Positions 6,641-9,094 of a DNA stretch of 9,094 nt are shown here, piece after piece. Numbering within the stretch: position 1 is the stretch's first letter; every line of letters begins with the position of its first letter. The position numbers and the translations under genes were made by a program. Under the pieces are notes generated by a model. The model was not told the origin of the DNA. It ran no database searches and saw only the letters and a program-made list of their open reading frames with translations. Source of the stretch: Bacteroides sp. CAG:1060 (GTDB lineage Bacteria; Bacteroidota; Bacteroidia; Bacteroidales; UBA932); assembly GCA_000432655.1 (NCBI GenBank), contig HF986346.1:16305-25398 (forward strand). Direction: 5' to 3'.

Positions 6641-8265
6641 CCGAGCCTTTCTTTGGCAAACTCCATTCGGGACAAAGCCGCATCCTTTCCGATGAATGAG
6701 ATGATGTCGGCTATTCCGAGGCCGCTGGACGCTCCAGTCAGGGCGAGCCTTATGCAGTTCATTACTTTGCCAAGAGGAAGACCTTTCTCCCTGATATATT
6801 CTTCGAGGGTGTCGGCTTCCGAATTCTTCATTGCATCCAATGCCTCATCGTAGAATTCCGCTTTCCAGAATTTGTCCACATCCTTTGCAAGGAAAGGTGC
6901 GGTGAGAGAGTCGTCATAGACTTTTGCGCGTGGGTCGGCAACTCTGTTCGGATCTGAAGGCTTGGCGGAGGCGGCTCCTGCCTTTACCCCGTATTTCTCG
7001 AACTCTGAAGGTGCTATGAACAGGTATGATGCGATAGTCCAGAAGTCCGCCACAAAACTTGCCCGCTCCTTTATGAGCGCTACAACTTTCTCTACATAAG
7101 CTTTTTCGGCTTTTATTCCCTTTGCTTCGAGCATAGGCATAAACAACTCTGCAAGCTCGGAGTCAGGTTTCATCCGGAGGTATTCCTTGTTGAACCATTT
7201 GGCCTTCTCCGGGTTGAATTTGGCTCCTGATTTACCCACCTTGTCAAGGGAAAATGCTTTGATGAGCTCATCCATGGAGAATATTTCCTGTTCGGTACCG
7301 GGATTCCAGCCCAGCATGGCGAGTAAGTTTACGAACGCTTCCGGGAAATATCCGTCTTCGCGGTATCCTCTTGACGTCTCTCCTGCCGGATTGGTCCATT
7401 TGAGCGGAAATACCGGGAATCCCATCTTGTCACCGTCACGCTTGCTGAGTTTTCCGTTGCCCACCGGCTTCAGAAGGAGTGGAAGGTGGGCGAAATGAGG
7501 CATTGTGCCCTCCCATCCGAACGCCTGGTACAGCAGGTAATGGAGCGGAAGCGACGGAAGCCATTCCTCTCCGCGTATGACCTCGGTGATTTCCATAAGA
7601 TGGTCGTCAACGATATTGGCCAGGTGATATGTAGGAAGTTCGTCAGCTTTTTTCCACAGGACCTTGTCGTCAAGGGTGGAACTGTTGACCTCAATATGCC
7701 CTCTTATGAGATCGTCCATCTTGACGATGTGGTCTTCAGGCATCTTGAATCTTATTGTCCAGTCATTCCTCTCGTTAAGCATCTTTGTGACTTCTTCCGC
7801 ACTGAGACTGAGCGAGTTTTTAAGGGATTCCCTTGTTGTGTGATTGTATATGAAGGTATCGCCTTTGGCCTCAGCGTTCGCGCGGGCCTCTTCAAGTTCT
7901 TCGGCGGTATCAAATGCGTAGTATGCAAATCCGTTCTCTACGAGCTGCTCTGCGTATTTGCGGTAGATTCCCTTCCTCTGACTCTGTCTGTAGGGTGCGT
8001 GCGGGTGTTTCTCCGACGGAATCTCCACTACTTTTCCGTTCTCGTCCACGCCTTCATCGGGGATGATGCCGCACCATTTGAGCGATTCGATAATGTATGC
8101 TTCCGCTCCCGGAACGAATCTGTTGGAGTCCGTATCTTCTATTCTTATGATAAAATCACCACCGTTCTGTTTGGCATATAGGTAGTTGTACAATGCCGTT
8201 CTGACTCCTCCCATGTGGAGAGGTCCGGTAGGTGACGGCGCAAATCTTACTCTTGTTTTTCTCAT
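6637..8265 (-). CDS. gltX: Glutamyl-tRNA synthetase
   Basis: GltX (EC 6.1.1.17) charges tRNA-Glu with glutamate in the cytoplasm. It is a class I synthetase: RFAPSPTGPLHMGG (7-20) carries the HIGH motif as HMGG, and KLSKRDGDKMG starting at residue 272 carries the KMSKS-type loop. The segment RTALYNYLYAKQNGG and RIEDTD (41-46) are also typical of GluRS rather than GlnRS. At 542 residues it exceeds the roughly 505 I expect for Bacteroidales GltX. An Ala/Ser/Pro-rich stretch around residues 425-450 (GAASAKPSDPNRVADP) looks like an insertion in the anticodon-binding half. The ATG at 8265 sits directly before the conserved RKTRVRFAPSPTG. Its start overlaps the ftsZ stop (ATGA), so it is probably expressed with ftsZ and translationally coupled. 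Its TAA overlaps the truB TAG on the opposite strand, and no terminator hairpin is visible after it. Confidence 0.95.
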   Translation of the reverse strand: MRKTRVRFAPSPTGPLHMGGVRTALYNYLYAKQNGGDFIIRIEDTDSNRFVPGAEAYIIESLKWCGIIPDEGVDENGKVVEIPSEKHPHAPYRQSQRKGIYRKYAEQLVENGFAYYAFDTAEELEEARANAEAKGDTFIYNHTTRESLKNSLSLSAEEVTKMLNERNDWTIRFKMPEDHIVKMDDLIRGHIEVNSSTLDDKVLWKKADELPTYHLANIVDDHLMEITEVIRGEEWLPSLPLHYLLYQAFGWEGTMPHFAHLPLLLKPVGNGKLSKRDGDKMGFPVFPLKWTNPAGETSRGYREDGYFPEAFVNLLAMLGWNPGTEQEIFSMDELIKAFSLDKVGKSGAKFNPEKAKWFNKEYLRMKPDSELAELFMPMLEAKGIKAEKAYVEKVVALIKERASFVADFWTIASYLFIAPSEFEKYGVKAGAASAKPSDPNRVADPRAKVYDDSLTAPFLAKDVDKFWKAEFYDEALDAMKNSEADTLEEYIREKGLPLGKVMNCIRLALTGASSGLGIADIISFIGKDAALSRMEFAKERLG

Positions 8266-9094
8266 TGCTGTATTCTTCTGATTGCGGGAATATTCTCAAG
8301 TTCGGAGATGCCTTCGCCTTTATCCAAGATGAGAGCCGGCTTCTGGTCAGGGTCGAACTTGAATTTGCATACGTTGCTCTTGGTGTTGAAACCTATCTGC
8401 TGGGAACTGCTGTCTGCGACCAGGCTGATGCCTTCTGTCTGGGACATTTCGGTCTTGTCGTATTTGAAGTCCTTGTTGATCATGATATAGTTGCCCATAT
8501 CTCTTGTTTGGCCTATCACATCCGAGAAGTGCAGTCCGGTGACGATGGAAGTTATCTTGATGGTATCGCCGATATTCGGATCATCGTCCCAGATAAGTCC
8601 GCGCTTGAAGTTGTTGGCTCTTCCGGTGTACTCTGAGATTTTGATGTTGATGTTGTTGAGGTCGTTCATGGTGAGACCCTGATCGTTGTGTCCGCAGGTG
8701 ATGTTCACGAGGACCTTTTTGGCCGACTTGAGATCGAAATCGTTGAGCAGCGGGGACTCGAAAGCTGATTTTACAGCATCTTCGATTCTGTTCTGCCCGG
8801 AGCCCACGCCGCATCCCATAAGCGCCATTCCGCTGTTACGCATCATGGTTTCCACGTCTTTGAAATCGACGTTTATGTGTCCCGGCTTCTTGATTATTTC
8901 CACTATGCTTCTGACAGCTGTGGAGAGTACCTCGTCGGCCTGAGGGAAGGCGTCCTGTATCAATTGGTTGCCGAAGAACTCGTGGAGCTTTTCGTTATTG
9001 ATGATAAGGAGACTGTCCACATTCTTCTCCAGTTCGTGGATGCCGTCTATCGCTCTTGAAAGGGCTTCGTTGCCTTCGTTGAGGAACGGAAGGG
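8262..9094 (-). CDS. ftsZ: Cell division protein FtsZ, N-terminal part outside the window
   Basis: FtsZ is the tubulin-like GTPase that forms the division ring. The frame is open to the window edge, and 276 residues are seen beginning LPFLNEGNEAL, the segment after the GTP-binding half. The GGGTGTG loop is therefore outside. LLIINNEKL continues the fold. The T7 loop, which supplies the catalytic aspartates to the neighbouring subunit's GTP, reads HINVDFKDVETMM with both Asp present (in-window 76 and 79), followed by ALMGCGVGSGQNR. A linker of several dozen residues follows the C-terminal GTPase subdomain (ending near ITSIVTGLHF). The last residues, ELENIPAIRRIQQ, fit the conserved C-terminal peptide that binds FtsA and similar tethers. 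A GTG at 9020 is an internal Val, not the start, because homology continues upstream. About 150 residues are missing. The TGA overlaps the gltX ATG by 4 nt as ATGA. Confidence 0.95.
   Translation of the reverse strand, partial: LPFLNEGNEALSRAIDGIHELEKNVDSLLIINNEKLHEFFGNQLIQDAFPQADEVLSTAVRSIVEIIKKPGHINVDFKDVETMMRNSGMALMGCGVGSGQNRIEDAVKSAFESPLLNDFDLKSAKKVLVNITCGHNDQGLTMNDLNNINIKISEYTGRANNFKRGLIWDDDPNIGDTIKITSIVTGLHFSDVIGQTRDMGNYIMINKDFKYDKTEMSQTEGISLVADSSSQQIGFNTKSNVCKFKFDPDQKPALILDKGEGISELENIPAIRRIQQ

Noticed and set aside
7486..8181. Plus-strand open frame of 231 codons
   Set aside because: It lies wholly antisense to the conserved gltX coding region, has no recognisable protein features, and is best explained as a codon-usage shadow.
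8232..8636. Plus-strand open frame of 134 codons
   Set aside because: It is antisense to the ftsZ C-terminal region and the gltX start; the sense frames carry clear homology.
9018..9020. GTG as a possible ftsZ start
   Set aside because: FtsZ homology (LPFLNEGNEAL) continues upstream in frame to the window edge, so this is an internal valine.

Overview
The window looks like a compact stretch of a Bacteroidales chromosome of middling GC. The evidence is the gene content: a Bacteroides-type O/P porin, a fimbrillin-like lipoprotein ending in a DUF1566-type domain, and Bacteroidota-like EttA, UxaC, GltX and FtsZ. Start codons are preceded by A/T-rich leaders rather than Shine-Dalgarno sequences, and a TTTG / TAnnTTTG promoter is visible. 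The genus cannot be fixed from what is here. There is no sign of a prophage, transposon, CRISPR array or RNA gene.

Left block (1-3800, rightward): the 3' two-thirds of the ABC-F translation factor ettA, then a small outer-membrane porin only 2 nt behind it, then a 561-residue lipoprotein 21 nt further on. The tight spacing suggests one transcript. It ends in a 93-nt gap (3801-3893) that faces the end of uxaC and contains two stem-loops, one followed by a U-rich tract.

Middle block (3894-6640): uxaC (uronate isomerase) runs leftward. rpiB and truB run rightward from the other side of a 100-nt divergent control region. Both predicted promoters sit on top of each other there. The arms of a 7-bp inverted repeat overlap both -7 elements, and an 11-nt A/T-rich element occurs in both mRNA leaders. 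truB has no ATG and probably starts at a TTG inside the end of rpiB.

Right block (6637-9094, leftward): ftsZ (3' part only) is followed by gltX with an ATGA stop/start overlap. gltX converges on truB, and their stop codons overlap by 4 nt.

Functionally this is mostly housekeeping: translation (ettA, truB, gltX), division (ftsZ) and sugar metabolism (uxaC feeding hexuronates to catabolism, rpiB in the pentose phosphate pathway), with an envelope pair (porin and lipoprotein) attached to ettA. I found no convincing new multi-gene system. The items most worth a second look are the overlapping divergent promoter region, the two-domain lipoprotein, the family-unusual insertions in TruB and GltX, and the gene overlaps.
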